A DNA stretch of 9,101 nucleotides from contig DRMS01000235.1 of the NCBI GenBank assembly GCA_011322515.1, positions 1 to 9,101 of the forward strand, in the 5' to 3' direction. Source of the DNA: Leucothrix mucor (GTDB lineage: Bacteria > Pseudomonadota > Gammaproteobacteria > Thiotrichales > Thiotrichaceae). The notes under the pieces are model-generated. The model was not told the origin of the DNA and did not search any database. It worked only from the letters and a program-made list of their open reading frames with translations. This document shows positions 1 through 5,777 of this stretch, in pieces (the stretch's first letter is position 1; the number at the start of each line of letters is the position of its first letter). The position numbers and the translations under genes were made by a program.

Positions 1-188
1 ATTAAACAAAATTTGTATACAATACCACCAAGCTCTAATAATTCATATACTTAGAAACAATTCCAAGTAACTTCCCATCATCCGAGGATAATAGAGATTA
101 TACCTAATTTTAGCTTATTCTCGATTTTTTAATGTTGATAACTATTAGGTATAGCATCCATTGTAGAGTTTTTATTTTTAAAATATAG
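1..188. other. AT-rich stretch with no recognised feature
   Basis: I see no convincing coding sequence, RNA gene or paired repeat here. A 77-codon minus-strand open frame at 110-343 runs from this stretch through a hairpin repeat and into a mobile element, has no family resemblance and is judged spurious. A faint similarity around 45-90 to the ends of the M elements is too degenerate to call. Confidence 0.5.
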
Positions 189-434
189 TTTTTCAGATAA
201 ATAATTTCCTGATAAAAGACTGAAAGCTTCGGCTTTTCAGTCATCAAGATGAAATTTAATAAGGAAGTTCCAAGCAATGATTTTACCCATCTTACTTGCC
301 CTTTTGCTCCTGCTTGAATCATCTCAATCGTTGCGTAGAGCAACTATGCACCTCTTGAGATACTCCAATCAGGAACAAAAATCAGCGCAATATAGGTAAA
401 TTCATTACTTGGAACTTCCTAAGTGAACGTCTAT
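189..434 (+). repeat. R1 hairpin repeat, copy 1 (interrupted by MITE M1)
   Basis: This is one of three copies of a dispersed repeat; the others are at 1738-1834 and 5497-5584. It opens with TTTTCAGATAAATAATT, carries a hairpin, and closes with GAAATTTAAT plus GTGAACGTCTAT. The two closing pieces are split by the M1 element at 263-419. The hairpin has arms at 218-227 and 232-242 around a TTCG tetraloop, with one bulged base. Removing M1 and one TAA restores a 24-base right end that aligns without gaps, 22 of 24, to each of the other copies. The stable hairpin might act in RNA, but no T-tract follows, so a terminator role is not supported. Confidence 0.8.
263..419 (+). mobile_element. MITE-like element M1, 157 bp
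   Basis: A non-coding element with near-perfect terminal inverted repeats of about 23 bp: the left end starts GGAAGTTCCAAGCAATGA and the right end mirrors it with two mismatches. A TAA lies on each side (260-262 and 420-422), consistent with a 3-bp target duplication. The interior has a stem, 321-327 pairing with 355-361, around a conserved apex (329-354) that starts CGTTGCGTAGAG. The same core recurs in M2 (3740-3897) and M3 (1835-1964). It carries no transposase, so it would need one supplied in trans. It is inserted in the right end of R1 copy 1. Confidence 0.8.
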
Positions 435-556
435 AGCAGTTTAAAGTGGGACAGCTAATGTTTGTACTTATTATCCCACACTTTCCGACAAGCTCAGGGA
501 ACCAGCTTTCTAAGCTTGTCGAAGATGGGGATGAAATGGCATAAATTTCAACTGCT
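435..556 (+). repeat. P-family palindromic element, copy A
   Basis: A roughly 122-bp element with weak terminal inverted repeats: AGCAGTTTAAAGT at 435-447 against 544-556, 11 of 13 matching. Inside is an imperfect palindrome of the CGACAAGCTCAGG type, arms about 486-498 and 509-521. About 65 bases from its left end to the palindrome align well with the reverse complement of the element at 8289-8432, so the two are members of one family. It starts immediately after the R1 right end. A 65-codon plus-strand frame at 462-659 runs through it and is judged an accident of the palindrome. Confidence 0.65.
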
Positions 557-629
557 CTTATTAATAGATAGGAAATGTACTACCCATAACAACCCCAGCT
601 CATTTTTTTACGATTGGTTTGATAGCCAC

Positions 630-662
630 AAAAAAGCCCCAATATGCTGTCGTACTTGAGGA
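630..662 (-). terminator. Rho-independent terminator of the phosphoribulokinase gene
   Basis: Read on the minus strand, CCTCAA (657-662) pairs with TTGGGG (637-642), six pairs including one G-U, followed by a run of T from the A-tract at 630-635. It lies about 30 bases beyond the prk stop codon. Plus-strand transcripts could form the same hairpin only with a C-A mismatch, although they would also have a T-run at 663-669. The structure therefore suits the minus strand better. The loop of 14 bases is rather long. Confidence 0.55.
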
Positions 663-689
663 TTTTTTTGATCAACAATTAACCGTAAT

Positions 690-1586
690 TTACTTACTTT
701 TCTCAATCAGCTCATGAATAATAGGCGCAAGGATGATTTCCATTGCCATACTCATTTTCCCACCTGACACGACTATTGTGTTACGACGAGTCATAAAGGA
801 ACCTTCAATCATGTTCAATAAATAGGGAAAATTGATCTTAAATTTTTCTGGGTCTTTAAAGCGAATAACCACCATACTTTCATCAGGCGTAGGAATATCA
901 CGCGCAATAAAGGGGTGTGATGTATCCACTAGCGGAACACGCTGAAAGTTAATATCGGTACGTGCAAACTGGGGCGTGATGTAATGTACATAATCAGGCA
1001 TACGACGCAAAATAGTATCAACAGTATCGGCTGCCGCATAACCACGCTCAGAATAATCTCGATGAATTTTCTGAATCCACTCCAAATTAACACTAGGCAC
1101 AACACCAATACCTAAATCAACAAATCTAGAGGTATCAATATCCTGCTTTTCATCCGCAACTAAACCATGTAATCCTTCGTAAAATAGCAAGTCACTTCCT
1201 GCTTCAATATCTTCCCATGGGGTAAATTCACCTGATGATTTATTACAGCCAAGGCGCTTATTCTGTTCTGCGGCTTCATCATCATTATGTAAATAATAAC
1301 GCTTTTTACTGATACCAGCTTCGCCATACTCTTTAAAGGTTCTTTCTATCGCGACAAAATCATTTGCTTGAGGTCCAAAGTGACTAAAACTATGATCACC
1401 ATTTTCTTCGGCTTCTTTTGCCTTTTGACCAAACTCAACACGGCTTAGGCTGTGAAAGCTATCACCTTCAACAATGGATGGACTGATGCCTTCACGATTA
1501 AAAATGTTCTCAAAAGCTCTTTTAACATACGTTGTACCAGCGCCAGATGAACCAGTAACAGAAACAACAGGGTACTTCTTTGACAT
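690..1586 (-). CDS. prk: Phosphoribulokinase (Calvin cycle), 298 aa
   Basis: The enzyme phosphorylates ribulose 5-phosphate with ATP to ribulose 1,5-bisphosphate, the substrate of RuBisCO, in the cytoplasm. The P-loop GSSGAGTT lies at residues 12-19, the VEGDSFH segment with the probable catalytic Asp at 39-45, and the Walker-B-like FYEGLHG at 135-141. VVPSVNLEWIQKIHRD (162-177) and the DTILRRMPDYVHYITPQF region from about 190 are typical of the bacterial octameric type. The length is normal for that type (about 290 aa). Enterobacterial PrkB is a homologue of unclear role, but this sequence keeps the motifs as I recall them from autotroph enzymes. The start is supported by AAAGGAG (1592-1598) five bases upstream of the ATG. 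No RuBisCO or CbbR gene is visible nearby, so it appears to be transcribed alone. Confidence 0.95.
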   Translation of the reverse strand: MSKKYPVVSVTGSSGAGTTYVKRAFENIFNREGISPSIVEGDSFHSLSRVEFGQKAKEAEENGDHSFSHFGPQANDFVAIERTFKEYGEAGISKKRYYLHNDDEAAEQNKRLGCNKSSGEFTPWEDIEAGSDLLFYEGLHGLVADEKQDIDTSRFVDLGIGVVPSVNLEWIQKIHRDYSERGYAAADTVDTILRRMPDYVHYITPQFARTDINFQRVPLVDTSHPFIARDIPTPDESMVVIRFKDPEKFKINFPYLLNMIEGSFMTRRNTIVVSGGKMSMAMEIILAPIIHELIEKSK

Positions 1587-1737
1587 AAAAACTCCTTTAT
1601 ATAGTGGGGTGTGGCTACTGTATATGTGATTTATAGATAAAAAACAATATCTACTAATACCTATTTTATCAGTATTGACGCATACAGGTCACCCTTGTGG
1701 CAGCCGTATTTTAACTGAGCCTATTTAAGCAGAAATA
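1587..1737. other. Upstream region of prk
   Basis: This AT-rich stretch must carry the prk promoter on the minus strand. The best pair I could find there is TTGTTT and TATACA with 17-base spacing, which is weak, so I do not call a promoter. A short perfect hairpin, CTATTT/AAATAG, lies at 1721-1738 next to the R1 copy. I see no gene. Confidence 0.4.
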
Positions 1738-1834
1738 GTATTTCACATAAATAATTGCACCCTTTGACTCCGCTCAGGGTACAGTTCCCTGAGCGGAGTC
1801 AAAGGGTGAGGAAATTTAATAAATGAATGTCTAT
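1738..1834 (+). repeat. R1 repeat, copy 2, with a swapped hairpin
   Basis: The left flank (TTTCACATAAATAATTG) and right flank (GAAATTTAATAA then ATGAATGTCTAT, ending 1834) match the R1 copies at 189-434 and 5497-5584. The middle does not: in place of the TTCG-type hairpin it carries the 51-bp inverted repeat at 1758-1808. The right flank runs directly into the truncated M3 element. Confidence 0.7.
1758..1808. repeat. Perfect 22-bp inverted repeat hairpin
   Basis: Arms 1758-1779 and 1787-1808 are perfectly complementary over 22 bases around a 7-base loop (TACAGTT). The arm contains CCCTTTGAC, then CGCTCAGGG, a variant of the palindrome seen at 486-521 and 8331-8390. No T-tract follows, so it is not a classical terminator, though it could stall polymerase or protect a 3' end. 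Confidence 0.85.
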
Positions 1835-1964
1835 AACTTGCCTTTTTATCCCAGCTTGGATGATCTCATTCGTTGCGTAGAGTAACTATGCGCCTCATGA
1901 GTACATCCAATCTGAAATAAAAATTCTGCGGTAGAACCTCGGGAAGTTATTCCGTGCATGTTCC
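1835..1964 (+). mobile_element. MITE-like element M3, left end missing
   Basis: The core matches M1 and M2: CGTTGCGTAGAG, then AACTATGCGCCTC around 1871-1896, enclosed by stems 1856-1862/1904-1910 (seven perfect pairs) and 1865-1869/1897-1901. The right end, GGAAGTTATTCCGTG through GTTCC at 1964, matches the ends of M4 (3937-4023) and is followed by TAA (1965-1967). No left inverted end is present: the sequence passes straight from the R1 right end into M interior. The copy is thus truncated or recombined and is probably immobile. Confidence 0.65.
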
Positions 1965-2107
1965 TAAGCAAAATTACCGATAAAAACACCTCGGGAATGA
2001 CGGATAAAAAGTGTAAAGTACTTTTTTCCTGATAAATGATGCTCTAAATTAATGTCTAAAAATCATTTTTTTTCACATCTTGGCCTTGACAATCGTTAAT
2101 CACAAAG

Positions 2108-2142
2108 TTACCCACATTTTCTGTGGATAACTCTGTGTATAA
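2108..2142. promoter_or_regulatory. Cluster of DnaA-box-like sites
   Basis: Three 9-mers close to the DnaA consensus TTATNCACA lie within 35 bases: TTACCCACA at 2108-2116 (plus, one mismatch), a perfect TTATCCACA at 2122-2130 (minus) and TTATACACA at 2134-2142 (minus). The two minus boxes are three bases apart, an arrangement like that in gammaproteobacterial origins. A very AT-rich stretch follows (about 2160-2385), with a fourth box at 2312-2320. No dnaA, dnaN, gyrB or mnmG gene is in view and only one GATC was noticed nearby, so this could be an origin, a DnaA-titration site or DnaA control of rimO. Confidence 0.5.
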
Positions 2143-2311
2143 ACGAGTAATTATGCTCTCTAAGCCTTATATAATATAACATTTAAGAAAAAGTATATTT
2201 TTTAAACAGTCAATCTATATTTATAACTATCAACTACTTACAGATTTTTTCTGAGAGAGTAGAGGCATTAACTAAACTATATGCTAAATAATAGCTCAGT
2301 TGTCTTTACGT

Positions 2312-2320
2312 TGTGAATAA
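2312..2320 (-). promoter_or_regulatory. Isolated DnaA-box-like 9-mer
   Basis: TTATTCACA on the minus strand fits TTATNCACA exactly. It lies 66 bases before the rimO start, on the far side of the AT-rich stretch from the three-box cluster. A single 9-mer is weak evidence; its value is its position with the cluster. The rest of 1968-2385 shows no gene and no promoter I would defend. Confidence 0.35.
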
Positions 2321-2385
2321 ATGCATATGCAAAATAAGTTAGATCAAATACTATATATAGATATCAAGCAATTTTTAAGGAAAAG

Positions 2386-3711
2386 ATGAAGAAATATTCA
2401 CCACGTGTAGGCTTCGTTAGTTTAGGCTGTCCCAAAGCATTAGTAGACTCAGAGAGAATTCTTACCCAGCTAAAAACGGAAGGCTATGAGATCAGTGCGA
2501 CTTATGATAATGCCGATGTTGTCGTCATCAATACTTGCGGATTTATAGACTCCGCAGTAGAGGAGTCTCTTGAAGTGATTGGCGAAGCAATTCAGGAAAA
2601 TGGCAAAGTGATTGTCACTGGTTGCCTTGGTGTTGATTCTGAAAAAGTACTCACGGCGCATCCTGATGTGTTAGCTGTTACAGGACCGCATGCCTATGAA
2701 GAAGTGATGAGTGCAGTGCATAAGCAGGTTAAACCCGCACATGATCCTTTTTTAGACCTAGTTCCACCGCAAGGAATCAAACTGACACCACGGCATTATG
2801 CCTATTTAAAAATATCCGAAGGTTGCAATCATCGCTGTACCTTTTGCATTATCCCTTCATTACGCGGTGATTTAGTCAGTCGTCCTATCGCTGATGTGAT
2901 GCAAGAGGCTGAAAATCTGGCTAAAGCAGGCGTAAAAGAATTGCTAGTGGTATCACAAGATACCAGCGCCTATGGCATCGACATAAAATATCGCACAGGT
3001 TTTTGGCAAGGTCGCCCGATTAAATCACATATACAGCAACTTGCAGAAGCCTTAGGTGAGCTAGGTATCTGGGTACGCTTGCATTATGTTTATCCTTATC
3101 CGCATGTGGATAAAATCATCCCCTTAATGGCAGAGGGTAAAATACTCCCTTATCTTGATATTCCCTTTCAGCATGCTAGCCATACGGTATTAAAAAATAT
3201 GCGCCGTCCTGCCCATGCAGAAAAAGCCTTAGAGCGGATTGCTAAATGGCGTGATATTTGCCCTGAAATAGCCATTCGCAGTACCTTTATTGCAGGTTTT
3301 CCTGGTGAAACAGAAGCAGATTTTGAGCTAATGCTGGATTTCTTACGTGAGGCACAATTAAATCGTGTTGGTTGCTTTGCCTACTCTCCCATTGAAGGTG
3401 CGCAATCAAATGAATTACCTAACCCCGTTGCCGAAGATGAAAAACAGGATCGTGTGGAGCGTTTTATGGAAGTACAAGCAAACATCAGCGCGGCAAAGCT
3501 TTCAGCACAAATAGGCAAGCGCATGACGGTGTTGACTGATGATACAGGCGAAGATTTTACCATTGCACGAAGTTATGCCGATGCGCCTGAGATTGATGGC
3601 GTAGTATTTATTGAAGGTGAACGACTAGAATCTGGGCAGTTTGCTGAGGTCGAAATTACGCACTCTAGTGAGCATGATTTGTGGGGGCAGTTGGTATCTG
3701 AGGAGGGATAA
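2386..3711 (+). CDS. rimO: Ribosomal protein S12 methylthiotransferase RimO, 441 aa
   Basis: RimO is a radical-SAM enzyme that adds a methylthio group to the beta-carbon of a conserved aspartate in ribosomal protein S12. The N-terminal UPF0004 domain carries the three ligands of the auxiliary iron-sulfur cluster, Cys15 (SLGCPKALVDSE), Cys51 (INTCGF) and Cys80 (TGCLG). The radical-SAM motif CxxxCxxC is Cys147, Cys151 and Cys154 (SEGCNHRCTFCIIPSLRG). A C-terminal TRAM domain occupies about residues 378-440. The length equals that of E. coli RimO as I recall it, and the signature separates it from MiaB. The ATG follows AAGGA (2377-2381) at close spacing. The gene stands alone and converges with dusA; no classical terminator follows, but two MITE hairpins do. 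Confidence 0.96.
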   Translation: MKKYSPRVGFVSLGCPKALVDSERILTQLKTEGYEISATYDNADVVVINTCGFIDSAVEESLEVIGEAIQENGKVIVTGCLGVDSEKVLTAHPDVLAVTGPHAYEEVMSAVHKQVKPAHDPFLDLVPPQGIKLTPRHYAYLKISEGCNHRCTFCIIPSLRGDLVSRPIADVMQEAENLAKAGVKELLVVSQDTSAYGIDIKYRTGFWQGRPIKSHIQQLAEALGELGIWVRLHYVYPYPHVDKIIPLMAEGKILPYLDIPFQHASHTVLKNMRRPAHAEKALERIAKWRDICPEIAIRSTFIAGFPGETEADFELMLDFLREAQLNRVGCFAYSPIEGAQSNELPNPVAEDEKQDRVERFMEVQANISAAKLSAQIGKRMTVLTDDTGEDFTIARSYADAPEIDGVVFIEGERLESGQFAEVEITHSSEHDLWGQLVSEEG

Positions 3712-3739
3712 TTTTAGGTTTTCTCTCAAAGCAAGATAA

Positions 3740-3897
3740 GGACGTTCCAAGCAATGAATTTAGCAATCTTACTTGCCCTTTTACCCCTGCTTGAATCCTA
3801 TCAATCGTTGCGTAGAGCGACTATGCGCCTCTTGATATACTCCAATCAGGAGCAAAAAATCTGCACAATATTGGCAAATTCATTGCTTGAAACCTCC
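3740..3897 (+). mobile_element. MITE-like element M2, 158 bp
   Basis: Terminal inverted repeats of 23 bp (20 matching; the left starts GGACGTTCCAAGCAATGA) are flanked by TAA at 3737-3739 and 3898-3900. The interior stem TATCAA (3799-3804) with TTGATA (3832-3837) encloses the conserved apex beginning CGTTGCGTAGAG. It aligns along its whole length with M1 at 263-419. It lies 28 bases after the rimO stop codon and could fold in the 3' end of the rimO transcript. There is no coding capacity. Confidence 0.8.
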
Positions 3898-3936
3898 TAA
3901 ACCCAGCTATTTTCAGGATGGCTGGAAAAATCCTAA

Positions 3937-4023
3937 GGAACGAGCGCGGAATAACTTCTGAGATCATCCAAGCTGGGATAAAAAAGCAAGTTAGAGATCG
4001 GGAAGTTGTTTCGTGCTCGTTCC
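3937..4023 (-). mobile_element. MITE-like element M4, 87 bp, internally deleted
   Basis: Inverted ends of about 23 bp (left GGAACGAGCGCGGAATAAC, right mirrored with three mismatches) are flanked by TAA at 3934-3936 and 4024-4026. On the minus strand the interior, from ACTTGC through CCCAGCTTGGATGATCTCA, matches M3 at 1836-1868, then jumps directly to the right end (GAAGTTATTCC). The roughly 75-base core with the conserved apex is missing. The last base of the element, 4023, is also the last base of the dusA stop codon. Confidence 0.72.
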
Positions 4024-5021
4024 TAACAGTCTTCTACGAAACGCATAGCCCGTTCTAACACCTCAATTCCAGCACCATCCTTATAGGCATTCTCACTAAT
4101 AAACCGCCGCCATGCCTTAGCCCCTGAATGCCCTTGAAATAACCCTAATAAATGGCGACTCATATGCTTGAGGTATACACCACGCCCTAGTTGTTGCTCA
4201 ATATAGGTAAAATATTGTTGTAATATTTGTTTGCGTGAAAATATCTCACCCACATCGTTATAAAGCGCAGTATCAACTTGCATCATTAAATAAGGATTGT
4301 GATAAACCTCTCGCCCTAGCATGACACCATCAACCTGTTGTAAATGTTGTTGCGAGGCTTCTATTGTTTTAATTCCACCATTTATGATGATTTCTAGTTG
4401 AGGGTTTTCACGCTTGATTTGATAGACCAATTCATAGTTGAGTGGTGGCACATCCCTATTCTCTTTAGGACTTAAACCTTTCAACCAAGCTTTACGCGCA
4501 TGAACGATAAAAGTATTGCAGCCTGCTTGGGATACGGTATCAATAAATTGAGCCAAGCTTTGCGTTTCATCCTGCTCATCAATGCCTATGCGGTTTTTAA
4601 CGGTAATGGGGATACTGACCGCAGAGCGCATGGTATCGACACATTCTGCAATAAGTTGTGGTTCAGCCATTAAGCACGCACCAAATGCACCTTTTTGTAC
4701 TCGCTCACTGGGGCAGCCGACATTGATATTGACTTCATTATAGCCATAGTCTTGCGCCATTTTAGCGCACTCTGCCAAGTCCCTAGGGTCACTGCCACCT
4801 AGCTGTAAGGCGATAGGTTGCTCTCGAGGATTAAATGGTAAGTAGCGATCACGATCACCATAAATTAGCGCACCTGTTGTTACCATTTCACTGTATAAAT
4901 AGGCATGGCGTGACATCAGACGTAAAAAATAACGTTCATGGCGGTCGGTCCAATCTAACATCGGGGCAACGCAAAAACGGTGACTAGGGGCTTGGGAATT
5001 TATTTCCACAATAATACTCAA
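4023..5021 (-). CDS. dusA: tRNA-dihydrouridine(20/20a) synthase DusA, 332 aa
   Basis: DusA is an FMN enzyme that reduces uridines at position 20 and 20a in the tRNA D-loop with NADPH. The TIM barrel opens with FCVAPMLDWTDRHERYF (residues 17-33). The proton-donating Cys103 is in NVGCPSERVQKGAFGACLM, VKNRIGID (141-148) is the FMN/tRNA-contact strand, and HARKAWLKGLSPKENR, INGGI and GVMLGR follow in DusA order. The length is normal for the family. This frame begins with TTG at 5021 and has no ATG before Met21, and an upstream in-frame stop limits it. A GTG four codons later (5007-5009) is an alternative, and neither start has a clear Shine-Dalgarno sequence. The TAG stop spans the junction with MITE M4. 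DusA diverges from the FUN14 gene with 102 bases between. Confidence 0.94.
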   Translation of the reverse strand: MSIIVEINSQAPSHRFCVAPMLDWTDRHERYFLRLMSRHAYLYSEMVTTGALIYGDRDRYLPFNPREQPIALQLGGSDPRDLAECAKMAQDYGYNEVNINVGCPSERVQKGAFGACLMAEPQLIAECVDTMRSAVSIPITVKNRIGIDEQDETQSLAQFIDTVSQAGCNTFIVHARKAWLKGLSPKENRDVPPLNYELVYQIKRENPQLEIIINGGIKTIEASQQHLQQVDGVMLGREVYHNPYLMMQVDTALYNDVGEIFSRKQILQQYFTYIEQQLGRGVYLKHMSRHLLGLFQGHSGAKAWRRFISENAYKDGAGIEVLERAMRFVEDC

Positions 5022-5123
5022 TGAAAAAGCGGAAAATTATAACGAAAGAAGTTACACTATGCGTCATTTTTTAGAAGATTCCCTTCCTAAAAATAAACTT
5101 TCAATCTAATTTACGGGGAACAA

Positions 5124-5456
5124 ATGGAACCACAACAAGCAATTGAAACGGGCAATTGGGTTGCACTTGCAGCTTATATGGGCTTTAGTTTTTTTGTCGG
5201 CTTTAGTATCGGCTATGCGTTTAGAACTTTCTTAAAATTCGTCTTCTTTATGAGTGGGGCAGTCTTTATTTTGCTCTTTTTATTACAATACAATGGCATG
5301 ATTGATATTAACTGGGCTATTTTTGAAAATGCCTATGATAATTTAATTGCTTGGATTTCTCCGCATCTTGGTGGTTTAAAGAATTTTATTACTGCAAATC
5401 TTTCATCAGCCGCAATGGCTGGATTAGGATTATTCTTAGGCTTTAGACGAAAATAA
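5124..5456 (+). CDS. FUN14-family small membrane protein, 110 aa
   Basis: A small hydrophobic protein with the FUN14 pattern: a glycine-rich first helix ending in GFSIGYAFRTFLKF (residues 25-38), a second helix with LLFLLQYNGMIDINW (50-64), and a final glycine-rich helix ending LGLFLGFRRK (101-110). Helices are estimated at 15-32, 37-55 and 90-107, and there is no cleavable signal. Eukaryotic FUNDC1 is a mitochondrial mitophagy receptor; bacterial members have no established role known to me, so I assign family only. The start is supported by GGGGAA (5115-5120) just upstream of the ATG. An imperfect hairpin (5464-5469 with 5483-5488) follows the stop and could end transcription weakly. Confidence 0.78.
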   Translation: MEPQQAIETGNWVALAAYMGFSFFVGFSIGYAFRTFLKFVFFMSGAVFILLFLLQYNGMIDINWAIFENAYDNLIAWISPHLGGLKNFITANLSSAAMAGLGLFLGFRRK

Positions 5457-5472
5457 GAAATTTTCTCAACCC

Positions 5473-5607
5473 TTTTTCTAGTTTGAGATGTTATGGTTTT
5501 TTCAGATAAATAATTGCCTGATAAAAGGCGTGAAAGCTTCAGCTTTTTAGCCATCAAGATGAAATTTAATCAGTGAGCGTCTATGCATACATCCCAAACT
5601 AGAAAAA
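5473..5607. repeat. Inverted repeat enclosing R1 copy 3
   Basis: TTTTTCTAGTTTGAGATG at 5473-5490 and its inverse at 5590-5607 match at 17 of 18 positions and bracket the R1 copy at 5497-5584. No equivalent arms were found around R1 copies 1 and 2. They may be the ends of a host element into which R1 went, or of a longer version of R1. Confidence 0.6.
5497..5584 (+). repeat. R1 hairpin repeat, copy 3
   Basis: The uninterrupted copy of R1: TTTTTTCAGATAAATAATTG, then a hairpin (about 5527-5552, TTCA loop), then GAAATTTAATCA plus GTGAGCGTCTAT ending at 5584. It matches copy 1 across both flanks and the hairpin, and copy 2 in the flanks only. It lies between the FUN14 gene and dsbD, too far from dsbD to be its leader. 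Confidence 0.75.
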
Positions 5608-5777
5608 TGCCTATTCTTAATGCATCTATCCATCACCTTTATGCGTAATTTTACCTACATGCCATACCGACTATAGGGTTATTGTGCGGTAAAGATTTAC
5701 AATAGTTTAATGTATTGCGCTCTGTAGCAGTATTATACTGATACATCCATCTCTAAACGCTAGAGGACTACTAAACA
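5608..5777 (+). promoter_or_regulatory. Probable dsbD promoter and leader region
   Basis: This gap must drive dsbD. A -10-like TATTAT or TATACT lies around 5731-5739, about 40 bases before the start codon, but no good -35 stands at 16-18 bases from it. The ribosome site GAGGA (5763-5767) is ten bases before the ATG, slightly far. No riboswitch-like fold was recognised. Confidence 0.3.

Noticed and set aside
45..90. Possible decayed end of an M element (GGAAGTTACTTGG on the minus strand)
   Set aside because: The similarity covers only a short part of the end, has no partner repeat and no core nearby.
110..343. 77-codon minus-strand open frame
   Set aside because: It runs through R1 hairpin arms and into MITE M1, has no recognisable domain, and its sequence is explained by the repeats.
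462..659. 65-codon plus-strand open frame
   Set aside because: It reads across a P-family palindrome and the prk terminator; the predicted product is low-complexity and has no ribosome site.
690..1586. Reading the kinase as enterobacterial PrkB of unknown function, or as uridine kinase
   Set aside because: The conserved C-terminal half matches Calvin-cycle phosphoribulokinases more closely than the E. coli homologue as recalled, and uridine kinases lack these motifs.
2086..2114. TTGACA at 2086-2091 as the -35 of a sigma-70 promoter
   Set aside because: At 16-18 bases downstream only TACCCA-like sequence is found, which is not a credible -10.
3902..3930. CCAGC/GCTGG hairpin between M2 and M4 as a rimO or dusA terminator
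   Set aside because: Only five pairs with a 13-base loop and no proper T-tract on the plus strand; on the minus strand only three T follow.
189..5584. R1 copies read as CRISPR or as simple intrinsic terminators
   Set aside because: The copies are far apart and not regularly spaced, and the hairpins lack T-tracts on either strand.
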